From JAXGPP01 sp964436865 (GTDB lineage Bacteria; Planctomycetota; Planctomycetia; Pirellulales; Thermoguttaceae), in contig CAYTFK010000243.1 in the NCBI GenBank assembly GCA_964436865.1, positions 1-10,818 of the forward strand: DNA of 10,818 bases, written 5' to 3'. Numbering within the stretch: position 1 is the first letter of the stretch; the number at the start of each line of letters is the position of its first letter. Position numbers and translations under genes: made by a program. Shown here one piece after another: positions 1 to 7,231 of this stretch. The notes under the pieces were generated by a model. The model worked only from the letters and a program-made list of their open reading frames with translations, was not told where the DNA came from and searched no databases.

Positions 1-237
1 GCCACGAACTGGAACCACGTCAAGGCCTATGGCGGCGGCGGCAACGACGTTGCCGAGATCCACGACGCGGTGATCGAGCAGGCAACCGGCGAGCTGACGG
101 CGGTCCGTGCGCCGAAGACCCGGATGGCCTGGCTCTACGAGTTCGAGCAGATCCAGCGCCGTGACGACCCCAAGAAGCCGGACGCCGACGTGCAGGCGAC
201 GGACCTGGTCTTCTCGGCCCTGTGGGGACAACAATAG
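1..237 (+). CDS. C-terminal part of an unidentified protein (5' end outside the window)
   Basis: Frame 1 is open from the first base to a TAG at 235-237, giving the last 78 residues of a protein that starts upstream. The segment is polar, with a GGGG run, several Trp and Tyr residues and an Arg/Asp/Lys-rich stretch, and ends in LWGQQ. It has no membrane segment and no motif I can assign to a family. Third-position GC preference and a strong hairpin terminator 42 bp after the stop (279-314) support it as a real gene end. The downstream oxidoreductase has its own leader and ribosome binding site, so the two are probably separate transcription units. A secreted enzyme or surface protein would fit the neighbourhood, but that is a guess. 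Confidence 0.7.
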   Translation, partial: ATNWNHVKAYGGGGNDVAEIHDAVIEQATGELTAVRAPKTRMAWLYEFEQIQRRDDPKKPDADVQATDLVFSALWGQQ

Positions 238-278
238 CGTGGCCGGCTGCATGCCGGTGAACTGAATCACGCTCTCCA

Positions 279-320
279 GGCGGGCGATGGCGGTTTGAAG
301 CCCCATCGCCCGCCGTCGTT
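279..320 (+). terminator. Probable intrinsic terminator after the first gene
   Basis: The arms 279-290 (GGCGGGCGATGG) and 303-314 (CCATCGCCCGCC) are perfect reverse complements over 12 bp, with a 12-nt loop at 291-302. The right arm is followed by GTCGTTTCTTG, a short T-rich tail on the plus strand. The hairpin starts 42 bp after the TAG at 237. GC-rich stem plus T-rich tail is the usual form of a Rho-independent terminator; the tail is imperfect. Confidence 0.7.
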
Positions 321-444
321 TCTTGACCACCGCGCACGGTTCTGCCGGAGAGGGGTGGAGTCCGGCCCGCGCCGGGTCTGTATCCTCGCCCGCCGGCCGA
401 TTATCATGGCAGGCGCATTGAGACCTGCCCGCCTCGAAATCTGC

Positions 445-450
445 AAGGAG
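445..450 (+). promoter_or_regulatory. Ribosome binding site for the Gfo/Idh/MocA oxidoreductase
   Basis: AAGGAG lies 5 bp before the ATG at 456 and fixes that start. It is followed directly by a Tat signal peptide in the protein. Upstream, TATCAT (402-407) resembles a -10 box but has no convincing -35 partner, so I do not call a promoter. A 6-bp inverted repeat, GGCAGG (408-413) and CCTGCC (424-429), sits in the leader. Confidence 0.75.
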
Positions 451-455
451 AGACC

Positions 456-1621
456 ATGCCCGCCCGCCAACCCCATCGCACTTCCCGCCGGGATTTCCTC
501 CAAACCACCGCCGCCGGCGCCGGATTGGCCGCACTTGGGCTCAGCCGCTCGGTCCACGCGGCCGGCAGCGACAAGATCAGGATCGGCCTGATCGGCTGCG
601 GCGGACGCGGCAGCGGGGCCGCCGACAACGCCATGAATGCCGGCCCAGACGTGACGCTCGTCGCCATGGCCGACATCTTCGAGGACCGCGCCACGGGGGC
701 CCGCGAGCGGCTCAAGGCCCGCAAGCCCGAGCAGGTCGCGGTGGATGATGATCACATCTTCATCGGCTTCGACGCCTACCAGAAGGTGATCGATGCGGTC
801 GACGTGGTGCTGATCGCCGCTGCGTCGCACTTCCACCCAGTGTACTTCAAGGCCGCCGTCGACGCCGGCAAGCACATCTTCTGTGAGAAGCCCCATTCGC
901 TCGACGTGCCCGGACTGAAACTGGCCATGGCCGCCTGCGAAGAGGCCAAACGCAAGAATCTCAATGTCGTCTCGGGGCTGTGCTGGCGCTACGATCCAGG
1001 CGTCCGCGAGACAATGAAGCGCGTCAAGGAGGGGGCTATCGGCGACATCGTCGCCGTGCAGGAGAACTACCTCACCGTGCCGTACGTCCTCCGCGACCGC
1101 CAGCCGGGGTGGAGCGAGATGTTCTACCAGTACCAGAACTGGTACCACTTCAACTGGCTCTCCGGCGACCAGACGGCCCAGCAACTCATCCACAGCNNNN
1201 NNNNNNNNNNNNNNNNNNNNNNNNNNNNNNNNNNNNNNNNNNNNNNNNNNNNNNNNNNNNNNNNNNNNNNNNNNNNNNNNNNNNNNNNNNNNNNNNCCGC
1301 TGCTCGATCGAAGGCGAGACGAACTGGCGCTACGACGGCCCGAAGACCAACATGTACGACATCGAGCACCAGGAACTGTTCGACGCCATCCGCGCGGGCA
1401 AGACGATCAACAACGGCGATTACATGTTCACCAGCACGATGCTCGGCATTCTCGCGCAGATGGTCTGCTACACGGGCCAGGAGATCACGTGGGAACAGGC
1501 CATGCAGTCGACGCTGTCCTACGCCCGACCCGAGTACAGTTTCGACGCCGAGCCGCCGGTGAAGCCCGGCCCCGACGGCATCTACCCCACGCCCATGCCG
1601 GGCCTCACCGAGTTCAAGTGA
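456..1621 (+). CDS. Tat-exported Gfo/Idh/MocA family oxidoreductase, interrupted by an assembly gap
   Basis: This is a predicted NAD(P)-dependent sugar or polyol dehydrogenase of the Gfo/Idh/MocA family, exported folded through the Tat system. Residues 10-15 are SRRDFL, followed by a hydrophobic Ala/Gly/Leu stretch to about residue 36. The Rossmann nucleotide-binding motif IGLIGCGGRGSG is at 43-54. The family's EKP motif, whose Lys is catalytic, is at 144-146 in CEKPHSLD. Residues 219-239 belong to the C-terminal domain. The 247 codons before the N run (1197-1296) and the 107 codons from 1298 to TGA 1619-1621 lie in different frames only because the run is a 100-base placeholder. Visible length is about 354 aa; relatives are usually near 430 aa, so about 70 residues are hidden (family knowledge plus inference). 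Start chosen on the AAGGAG and Tat signal. Exact substrate unknown. Confidence 0.93.
1197..1296. other. Assembly gap (100 N) inside the oxidoreductase gene
   Basis: Exactly 100 undetermined bases. The reading frame before the gap starts codons at positions divisible by 3; the frame after it starts at 1298. The coding sequences on both sides match one protein family in order. For the gene to be intact the true missing length must leave remainder 2 on division by 3, so 100 cannot be the real size. Confidence 0.98.
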
Positions 1622-2414
1622 GACTGTGCTCGATCTGCCAGTAAAGGTCTTCGAGCACGAGCGGCTTGGAGAGCACCGCGGCCGCGCCGGCCTCCAGCGC
1701 GCGGTCGCGGTCTTCGACGCGGGGAAAATCGAGTAGCGCGATCAGCGGGGCGGGCGCCACCGCGGCCACCCAGCGGCGGAGTTCGGCAAGTTCCACGCCG
1801 CGAGCCTCGCTGCCGTCGAAAATCGCCGCGGCAAGTGCGCCCACCGAGGTCTCTGACTGCGGCCGCACCTCTGCCGTGGCAAAACCTTGCCGGCGGCACG
1901 CCGCGGCAATCCATGCCTGCATGGCCGGATGCGGCGAGATTACCGCGACAAGCCCGTCGCGGATGGAATTCGGCTTGCCGGACAAAGCCAGGTAGCGTTC
2001 CTCCTCGCTGGCCGTCGCCGGCAGGCTCCAGCTCGAGAACAGGCCGCCGGCGATCCGCGCAAGCTCGCATGCTGCCCGCGCCGGCCACTGGTGCCAATAC
2101 ACCCGAATCCCTCCCGGCCAGGGCCTGCCGCTACGGGTTTCCCCCTCGCACCACGGGCCGAGCAGCGCGACAAGACGCGCCAGAGGCGCGCGCCGCCGAA
2201 GCCGCTCGACGGTCTCGGCGGGGAATTCTCCCGGGTAGGCCTGGGCGATCACGATCACGGCCGGCGAGTACAAGGAGTCGTCCAGCAGCACCGCCGCTTC
2301 GGCGATTGACCCCGCCGCGGTGACGGCGCCCCAACGGGCGAGATCTCGGCGCGCCTCGCAGAACTCCGCGCGGCCGGTGTCGCCCACGATCAGGATGGCA
2401 AGGGGCTGCGTCAT
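1614..2414 (-). CDS. Protein with two degenerate response-regulator receiver-like domains
   Basis: This 266-aa protein has an N-terminal alpha/beta segment (about 1-125) and a C-terminal one (about 153-265), each shaped like a CheY receiver. The C-terminal copy is clearer. It has a strand ending in IFDG, with Asp200 at the usual phospho-acceptor place, and the run of residues after PLIALLDF ending in AGAAAVLSKPL has the conserved Lys250-Pro. The acidic pair normally at the end of strand 1 is replaced by SPHP (160-163). The N-terminal copy begins LAILIVGDTG and has no obvious acceptor Asp or Lys-Pro. No output domain is visible. ATG 2414 has an AGGA about 13 nt upstream; the frame stays open further upstream but that part overlaps the neighbour. 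It lies 77 bp after the HTH-EIIA gene, probably in one operon, and its last 8 bp overlap the oxidoreductase end. Function unknown; probable signalling or scaffold role. Confidence 0.75.
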   Translation of the reverse strand: MTQPLAILIVGDTGRAEFCEARRDLARWGAVTAAGSIAEAAVLLDDSLYSPAVIVIAQAYPGEFPAETVERLRRRAPLARLVALLGPWCEGETRSGRPWPGGIRVYWHQWPARAACELARIAGGLFSSWSLPATASEEERYLALSGKPNSIRDGLVAVISPHPAMQAWIAAACRRQGFATAEVRPQSETSVGALAAAIFDGSEARGVELAELRRWVAAVAPAPLIALLDFPRVEDRDRALEAGAAAVLSKPLVLEDLYWQIEHSLT

Positions 2415-2491
2415 CAAATCTGGCGATTCCTGCGGTGCCGGCGTCTCGCCTGCCCCGTATGCAGCCGAGGCGGCCGCGCCCCAAACCGCGT

Positions 2492-3202
2492 CTACCTGAG
2501 GTTCGATTCCGTCTCGGCGATCAGATCCCGCGCGGCGGGGCCATCCGTCGCCTGACGCAGCGCCTCGACGAAGCCGGGTACGGCGAGAATGCGGCTCAGC
2601 CGGGCCAGCGTGCGGAGGTGGCCGCGTTCGTCCACCGAAGCGATGAGAAAGAACAAGTCGGTGAGCCCGCCGCCGGCGCCGCCGAAGGGAATCCCGCTGG
2701 CCGTGCGGCCCAGGGCCAGGAATGCCTGGCCGAGAATGCTGGGCATCGGCCGCCGGGGGTGCAGCAGGGCCACGCCGATGTCGAGCGCGGTCGAGTGCAT
2801 CTCTTCGCGGGCGCGGATGGCGTCCTCCATCTTCACCGGATCCCACAGCCAGCCCGTCCGCTCCGCCGCCTCGACGATCGCGCCAAAGACCGAGTTGCGC
2901 GTTCGCGCCGGCAATGGAATGGCAATCGCCTCCAGCGGCAGCAGGTCGGCAATCACGACGTCGGCGGTGGCTCCCGGACCGCCCGATCGACGCAGCACCT
3001 GCTCCACCTCGACCAGTTCTTCCTCGCCCGAGAGGCCGATCCGCTCCTCCAGCCATTGGTGGATCTCGGCGCGGGCAAAGCGCCATTGCCCCGCCACCTT
3101 GCGGCCGGGCAGTTTGCCGCGGTCGGCCAGCCGCGATACTTGCTGCGGCGCGAGATGAAGGTACGCCGCCAGGCTGTCGATATCAAAGTCTTCGAACGAC
3201 AT
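2492..3202 (-). CDS. HTH (excisionase/MerR-type) - PTS EIIA fusion regulator
   Basis: This 236-aa protein joins two known modules. Residues 7-55 form an excisionase/MerR-like helix-turn-helix: an AAYLHLAPQQVSRLADRGKL helix pair, then GRKVAGQWRF and an EIHQWL helix. Residues about 85-230 resemble the type-2 (fructose/nitrogen, PtsN-like) EIIA domain. The motif around REEMHSTALDIGVALLHPR places His148 where EIIA takes phosphate from HPr, and the later segment through TDLFFLIASVDERGHLRTLARL is also typical. The likely role is a DNA-binding regulator whose activity responds to phosphotransfer; no EI, HPr or EIIBC gene is in the window. The start is the only in-frame ATG before the HTH, although its ribosome binding site is weak. 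The receiver-like gene follows after 77 bp. Family assignment is strong; regulated genes and phosphate donor are unknown. Confidence 0.87.
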   Translation of the reverse strand: MSFEDFDIDSLAAYLHLAPQQVSRLADRGKLPGRKVAGQWRFARAEIHQWLEERIGLSGEEELVEVEQVLRRSGGPGATADVVIADLLPLEAIAIPLPARTRNSVFGAIVEAAERTGWLWDPVKMEDAIRAREEMHSTALDIGVALLHPRRPMPSILGQAFLALGRTASGIPFGGAGGGLTDLFFLIASVDERGHLRTLARLSRILAVPGFVEALRQATDGPAARDLIAETESNLR

Positions 3203-3316
3203 GGGTGGGACCGCAGGCAGGGGGCATCGCGAGGCCAGATCCCATTATTGGCGATGCCGCGGCGAATGCAACGGCAGGAGCCAATTTGGGTTCCAGCCCG
3301 CCGGAGAATCGCCCTC

Positions 3317-3339
3317 GTCGGCCGCCACTATCGGCCGAC
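3317..3339 (-). terminator. Stem-loop after the 295-aa gene, possible terminator
   Basis: GTCGGCCG (3317-3324) and CGGCCGAC (3332-3339) pair perfectly over 8 bp around a 7-nt loop. The element begins 24 nt beyond the stop of the minus-strand gene ending at 3363 and lies before the HTH-EIIA start at 3202. No T-run follows on the minus strand, so intrinsic termination is uncertain; it could equally be a processing or binding site. Confidence 0.4.
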
Positions 3340-3362
3340 ACCCGCGGCCGGTCGACGCCCGA

Positions 3363-4250
3363 CTACCACTCGCCGCGGCGCAGGCGGTTCCGCAACCGCG
3401 AGGCGTCCCTGGGACCGACCCGTTCCTCGTGTGCCAGCAGGCCAATCATTCCCTGCACGTCGTCGGCCGCCTTGGCCAGTCGCAGCAGCCAGGCCGACTC
3501 GGGCACGCCCGTGCCGCCGAAGAACCCGGGACGAAAGCAGGAGAGGACGCTTTCGGCGATCACGACATTGAGGTCGGCATTGGGGCTGGCGGGAGTCATT
3601 CCCTGGCCAAAGGCCGCGCGGAGCGACGACAACATGAGCGGCCACGCCAGATGCCCGCCGCGCTGGCGCCGTTGATGACGCAGGTCTTCGGCGAAATCGC
3701 GTGCCCGATCCGGATTGATGGCATACTGGCTCAGATCGCCGTCGTCGTCGAGATGTCCGATCAACAGGTCCGTCCACCGCTCGGTGCGGCGCCGAAGGCG
3801 ATTGAGCTTCACCGCTTCCTCGGCGTTCACCACGCTGCTGCGGACCAGCAGCAGCAGCACGCGGTGCCGTGCCTCAAGCTGCCCCATCATCACGCTGCGG
3901 GCGATCGGCTCCATCATCTCCTCACCGCGATGCCGGTCGTAGGCGTGCATCGTCGCCGACCACACACGGGTGAGCACTTCGCCGGTGAGAATCTCTTCCA
4001 CCAGCGCGATCGTCGACTGCCGCGCCGCCGGCGAGCTTCGGGCCGCGTCAGGCTGGGCGCGCGTCAAGTCTTTGAGGCTTTGCCCCCAGCGATCCAGACG
4101 GCTCTTGGAGGCCACCCAGTACGACTCCAAGCTGGAATCGGAGATCGGATCGGGGCACTGGACGAGTTGTTGCCCATGGTGAGCCACCAGCGCGGCGAGT
4201 TCGAGCAGTTCGCGGGCATGCATAGGATGTAGGCAGCCGATGAGGCCCAT
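3363..4250 (-). CDS. Unrecognised 295-aa mostly helical protein
   Basis: I do not recognise a family. The protein is predicted soluble and largely alpha-helical, with many Leu, Ala, Arg and Glu residues and no signal peptide or membrane span. Visible landmarks are a HARELLELAALVAHHGQQL helix near the N-terminus, SLESYWVASKSRLDRW, a central basic stretch KLNRLRRRTERW followed by acidic GHLDDDGD, and a C-terminal basic tail ending RLRNRLRRGEW. The ATG at 4250 gives 295 aa; an in-frame ATG at 4223 would remove the first nine residues and start directly at the helical part. Neither has a clear ribosome binding site. Flanking stem-loops suggest its own transcription unit between the glycosyltransferase and the HTH-EIIA gene. 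Coding character comes from length and consistent GC-rich third positions. Function not assignable. Confidence 0.72.
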   Translation of the reverse strand: MGLIGCLHPMHARELLELAALVAHHGQQLVQCPDPISDSSLESYWVASKSRLDRWGQSLKDLTRAQPDAARSSPAARQSTIALVEEILTGEVLTRVWSATMHAYDRHRGEEMMEPIARSVMMGQLEARHRVLLLLVRSSVVNAEEAVKLNRLRRRTERWTDLLIGHLDDDGDLSQYAINPDRARDFAEDLRHQRRQRGGHLAWPLMLSSLRAAFGQGMTPASPNADLNVVIAESVLSCFRPGFFGGTGVPESAWLLRLAKAADDVQGMIGLLAHEERVGPRDASRLRNRLRRGEW

Positions 4251-4439
4251 CCGCCGAGTTCAGGAAGATGGAGAAGCAGTCTGTAGGGCTGAACCTTCAC
4301 CATTGCAAAGCGGGTGCCCTCGGGGCCAACCCCGCCCGCGCGCGATCGCTGAATCCCGCAAGTAGTGCTCTTATCGAGGTTTGCGCTGCTGGCCAAGAAG
4401 CGGTGCCGGACCTCGCCGGATTGGCTCGACGTTGCTTTC

Positions 4440-4457
4440 GGGCAACATCCGTTGCCC
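4440..4457 (-). terminator. Stem-loop after the glycosyltransferase gene, possible terminator
   Basis: GGGCAAC (4440-4446), loop ATCC, GTTGCCC (4451-4457): a perfect 7-bp stem with a 4-nt loop, 26 nt beyond the stop of the minus-strand glycosyltransferase. No T-run follows on either strand, so it is terminator-like in place and shape only. I see nothing else clear in the rest of the 232-bp gap 4251-4482, which should also hold the promoter of the 295-aa gene. Confidence 0.4.
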
Positions 4458-4482
4458 TTGCTCGACGGCGGGCCGGGAAAGA

Positions 4483-5973
4483 TCAGGCGGCACGGCGGTT
4501 CGATTGCAGTGGCTCCCCGGCACGCACGGAACCGCTCATCGGCAACGTGAGGGGCAGACTGGCGTCCCGACCGGGCAAGCGGGGGTCAGCCGAATGTGCT
4601 CCGTCGGCCTCGGCCGGCGCGGTTGCGGCGCTGTGGATCGCGCGGCGACTGATCAACGGCGCCAGTGCCGCGGCCGCCCATAAGAACGACAGGGGTTCGA
4701 TAGGAATGCGGAACCGCACCGACGTGATCACCAGCATGTGGAAGAGCGTCACTACGGCGAAGATGGCATAGGTCGGCCAGAGCCGCCGCCACTGGCCGAT
4801 CGTGGCGAGCAGTCCCACGCCGCAGAGCACGAGCCAGGCGGAGGTGCCGGCGCGGTACAACCGGTTGGCCGCCTTGGGATTGGTCTGGTCGAAGATCAGG
4901 AAGTATCGCAGCCGGTTCAGGCACAGCGCCGCATAACGGCCCGGGTTTGCCGCGATGAAGGCCGCCGCGCGGCGGCCCAGCACGCGGCTGCGTTCGGGTT
5001 CGGTCAGGCCGCGAAACTCGCGATATCCACCCGGCCTCAGCAGCACGTCGTCGATGTACAGCGTTTCGTGCCGGGCGTTCCACAGCGCACGGTTCATCCC
5101 GGCGAGCGTGCCGTCGTGGTCTCGCCGCAACGTCTCGGCAGATGCCTTGGGCACTTTGTCGGTGCCCCAACTGATCTCGTTGTTGGCCTGCCAGAACGCA
5201 TAGCCGAACGTCGACTTGACGAACACCAACTCGCCGTGCACGAGCCAGTTCCGTACGATCCACGGAGCGACGACGGCCGCCGCCGTAAGGGCCATCGCCG
5301 CCGCCAGCCCGGCTCCCCGCCATCTCGTTCGGCTGGCGGGCCTCCGCACGGAGCGAAGTTCCGCCCCGCAGAAGGCCAGCGCGCAAACCGGCAGCGCCAG
5401 GGCTAGGATCGGTTCGGCGAGCAGCAGCAGGCCTCCCAGAGCGCCGGCCAGGACGGCCCCCCGCCAGGTGCCCTTCCAGCGCGGCGAGACACTCACTGCC
5501 AGCGACAGCGTCAACAGGAGTGCCGCCCACGGAGCGACCTGCAAGTGGGTGGCCATATAGATATGGGTGGGATATACCGCGGCTCCCAATCCAGCCAGCC
5601 AGCCAGCGGCCGGCTGCTCGGGCAGCAGCGACCAGGCCAGCCAGACCACCGCCAGCACGAGCCCGGCGCCGGCGGCGCACTGCAGGATTTGTGCGGCCAT
5701 CACCGAGGCGGCTGAATCGACGCCGAAGCATGCATAGACGGCCGCCAGGAAGAACGGATAAAGCGGCGCCTGCTGCGAAGTCGGACCTTCGGTGCCAAGA
5801 AACTCGATCGTGAATCCCTTGCCGGCCAGCAGGTTCCTGGCGATCTCACCGTGCTCGTAGGCCACCGGCCCGTCGACCGGAGCGGCCACAAGGAACACCG
5901 TCAACAATCGCAGAACCAACGCCAGCGAGGCCAGCAGGAGCAATCCGATCGCCTTCCGTGAACAACGCATCAT
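4483..5973 (-). CDS. Membrane glycosyltransferase of the GT-C type (GT39/ArnT-like)
   Basis: A 496-aa multi-span inner-membrane protein predicted to transfer sugar from a polyprenyl-phosphate carrier to an acceptor on the outer face of the membrane. After a first span (about 9-31), the periplasmic loop contains the segment YEHGEIARNLLAGKGF (39-54), the typical GT39/ArnT first-loop region whose acidic residues (here Glu40/Glu43) are candidates for catalysis. Further hydrophobic spans are near 70-84, 92-116, 122-136, 145-161, 172-202, 221-239, 379-394, 400-417 and 425-442. APWIVRNWLVHGELV and RFRIPIEPLSFL are also characteristic of bacterial members. Two adjacent ATGs (5973, 5970) are possible starts. 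It follows the lipoprotein gene by 22 bp, so the two are probably co-transcribed. The donor and acceptor cannot be told from sequence alone; the C-terminal 45 residues are polar and probably cytoplasmic or disordered. Confidence 0.85.
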   Translation of the reverse strand: MMRCSRKAIGLLLLASLALVLRLLTVFLVAAPVDGPVAYEHGEIARNLLAGKGFTIEFLGTEGPTSQQAPLYPFFLAAVYACFGVDSAASVMAAQILQCAAGAGLVLAVVWLAWSLLPEQPAAGWLAGLGAAVYPTHIYMATHLQVAPWAALLLTLSLAVSVSPRWKGTWRGAVLAGALGGLLLLAEPILALALPVCALAFCGAELRSVRRPASRTRWRGAGLAAAMALTAAAVVAPWIVRNWLVHGELVFVKSTFGYAFWQANNEISWGTDKVPKASAETLRRDHDGTLAGMNRALWNARHETLYIDDVLLRPGGYREFRGLTEPERSRVLGRRAAAFIAANPGRYAALCLNRLRYFLIFDQTNPKAANRLYRAGTSAWLVLCGVGLLATIGQWRRLWPTYAIFAVVTLFHMLVITSVRFRIPIEPLSFLWAAAALAPLISRRAIHSAATAPAEADGAHSADPRLPGRDASLPLTLPMSGSVRAGEPLQSNRRAA

Positions 5974-5995
5974 TCAACTTTCATGGAAGCAGTCG

Positions 5996-7105
5996 TCAAC
6001 GCCTGAATTCGCCGGGGCCGTCGGGCAACAGGGCCACGCCCGACATGGGCTCAAGCTTCGCGGCGCTTGCGGGCTTTGATCGGCGCTCGTGCTGAGCCAT
6101 GGCCCGTCGATACTGCCGCTCGCGATCGTCGATATCGCGTTTCATTTCGAGGTACTGCCGCTTGGGTTTGATCTCAATCGCACGCCCAAGCAATTCGCGT
6201 GCGCTCGCATAGTCGCCGGCAGCTTCGCGCGCCAATGCCAGGTTGTGCATCGCCGCGTGGCAGGCGGGGTCGGACTCGAGCGCTGCTTCCCAATGTCCGG
6301 CCGCGGCGTTCCAGTCGCCGGCGACGGCCAGCTTGTTGCCGCGCCGGATCTCGCTGCCCGCCTTCCCCAACCCGCCTCCGACCAGCGTCACGCTGATCGG
6401 GCGGCGGTGCGGCGCCAGAGTGGCTACAATCTCGTCGGCACAGCGGGCCGTCGCCGCCGCCAGCGCGGTTTCGCGAGCCGGGATGTAGCCCTGGCCGTTC
6501 ACGCGCTGGCCCACCTGGGTGAAAGAAACCTGCCGGGTGGCGATCACGTCCTGAGAGCGCGTATCGATCAGCCGGAAGCCCAGGGCCACCGTGGCCTCGC
6601 GCGTTTCGACATACCGGTTCTCGAAGCCCACACCCACGAAGCTGTCGGTCATGCCGTGGTCGAAGTCGCCTCCGCCGCCGTTGATGAAATGCACGTGGCT
6701 GTGGTTGCGCTCGTCGTCGACAACCTGATACTTGAGCACGTCGCCCACGAGCAGGGCATCCACTCCCATGGTGCGGGCCGCCTCCACCGCCGCCTGGATC
6801 GTCCCTTCGGTCGGCGGATCCGTCGCACTTGCCTGGGCAACGCCTCCCGCCAGTTCCGCCGGGTCGACCATCTGGTAGAACCCGTTGTCGAACATCTCGG
6901 CGCTCACCGCCGAGCGGGCAATCTGCCCGGTGTTCTCCAGCCCCTGAAAATCGAGCACCGCGATCCGCTCGATACCCGGCAGGTCGATTTGCGCCGGCCG
7001 CCAGACTTCGAGCGAAGCCGTCTGCGCGCAGCCCGCAACGCCGAGTGCCATGGCAGCAAGCAGACTGTACCGAACCAGGCTCTTCACTCGCTTCAGGCTC
7101 CACAT
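5996..7105 (-). CDS. CsgG/LpoB-like lipoprotein with TPR repeats
   Basis: A 369-aa predicted lipoprotein. A basic start and hydrophobic stretch lead to the lipobox LGVAGC, with Cys26 as the lipidation site. Residues about 46-235 resemble the CsgG/LpoB/TolB-like fold: IERIAVLDFQGLENTG, a helix, then FYQMVDPAEL; AARTMGVDALLVGDVLKYQV; and a strand reading ATVALGFRLIDTRSQDVIA. Between these is an inserted His/Gly-rich loop (about 133-152, NHSHVH...GGGGDFDH). Residues about 254-313 are TPR-like (NKLAVAGDWNAAAGHWEAAL; LAREAAGDYASARELLGRAI). The tail is charged. The likely role is an envelope assembly or outer-membrane accessory factor. The frame runs on to an ATG at 7207, but that would bury the signal peptide. 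A GTG at 7087 with GGAG 10 nt upstream (CTCC 7098-7101 on the plus strand) gives a 20-aa signal peptide and is a good alternative start. It heads a two-gene unit with the glycosyltransferase. Confidence 0.8.
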   Translation of the reverse strand: MWSLKRVKSLVRYSLLAAMALGVAGCAQTASLEVWRPAQIDLPGIERIAVLDFQGLENTGQIARSAVSAEMFDNGFYQMVDPAELAGGVAQASATDPPTEGTIQAAVEAARTMGVDALLVGDVLKYQVVDDERNHSHVHFINGGGGDFDHGMTDSFVGVGFENRYVETREATVALGFRLIDTRSQDVIATRQVSFTQVGQRVNGQGYIPARETALAAATARCADEIVATLAPHRRPISVTLVGGGLGKAGSEIRRGNKLAVAGDWNAAAGHWEAALESDPACHAAMHNLALAREAAGDYASARELLGRAIEIKPKRQYLEMKRDIDDRERQYRRAMAQHERRSKPASAAKLEPMSGVALLPDGPGEFRR

Positions 7106-7211
7106 CCGGCGGCGCGCGGAGCCAGCGTCTTCCGGCCGACTCCGGGCCGCGTGTAGATACCGGAATGTGGTAAACGGGGCAAGACCACCCGGAATCCGGA
7201 CAGACAAATAA

Positions 7212-7225
7212 TGATTTAAAAATCA
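7212..7225. promoter_or_regulatory. Palindrome in the divergent promoter region, candidate operator
   Basis: TGATTT-AA-AAATCA is a perfect inverted repeat (6-bp arms, 2-bp centre) inside an AT-rich island (about 7205-7235) that stands out in this GC-rich window. It sits between the divergent lipoprotein and XRE genes, just upstream of the XRE promoter-like boxes. An XRE dimer binding here would be typical autoregulation, but that is inference. Confidence 0.4.
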
Positions 7226-7231
7226 ATACTA

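Noticed and set aside
456..1621. Oxidoreductase as a frameshifted pseudogene
   Set aside because: The frame change falls exactly at the N run and both flanks match the family in order, so the assembly gap explains it.
1614..3086. Long open frame making the receiver-like protein 490 aa
   Set aside because: The part beyond 2414 overlaps the well-supported HTH-EIIA gene on the same strand and its translation is Arg/Gly-rich with no domain. The ATG at 2414 starts directly at a plausible first strand.
2435..3571. Plus-strand 378-codon open frame opposite the HTH-EIIA gene
   Set aside because: Arg/Pro/Gly-rich translation without domains, antisense to a clear gene; a by-product of high GC.
4586..5731. 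Minus-strand 381-codon frame inside the glycosyltransferase
   Set aside because: An Arg-rich out-of-frame reading of the membrane protein gene, with no hydrophobic or domain pattern.
6089..7156. Plus-strand 355-codon frame opposite the lipoprotein gene
   Set aside because: Antisense to a gene with a lipobox and recognisable fold; no ribosome binding site or domain of its own.
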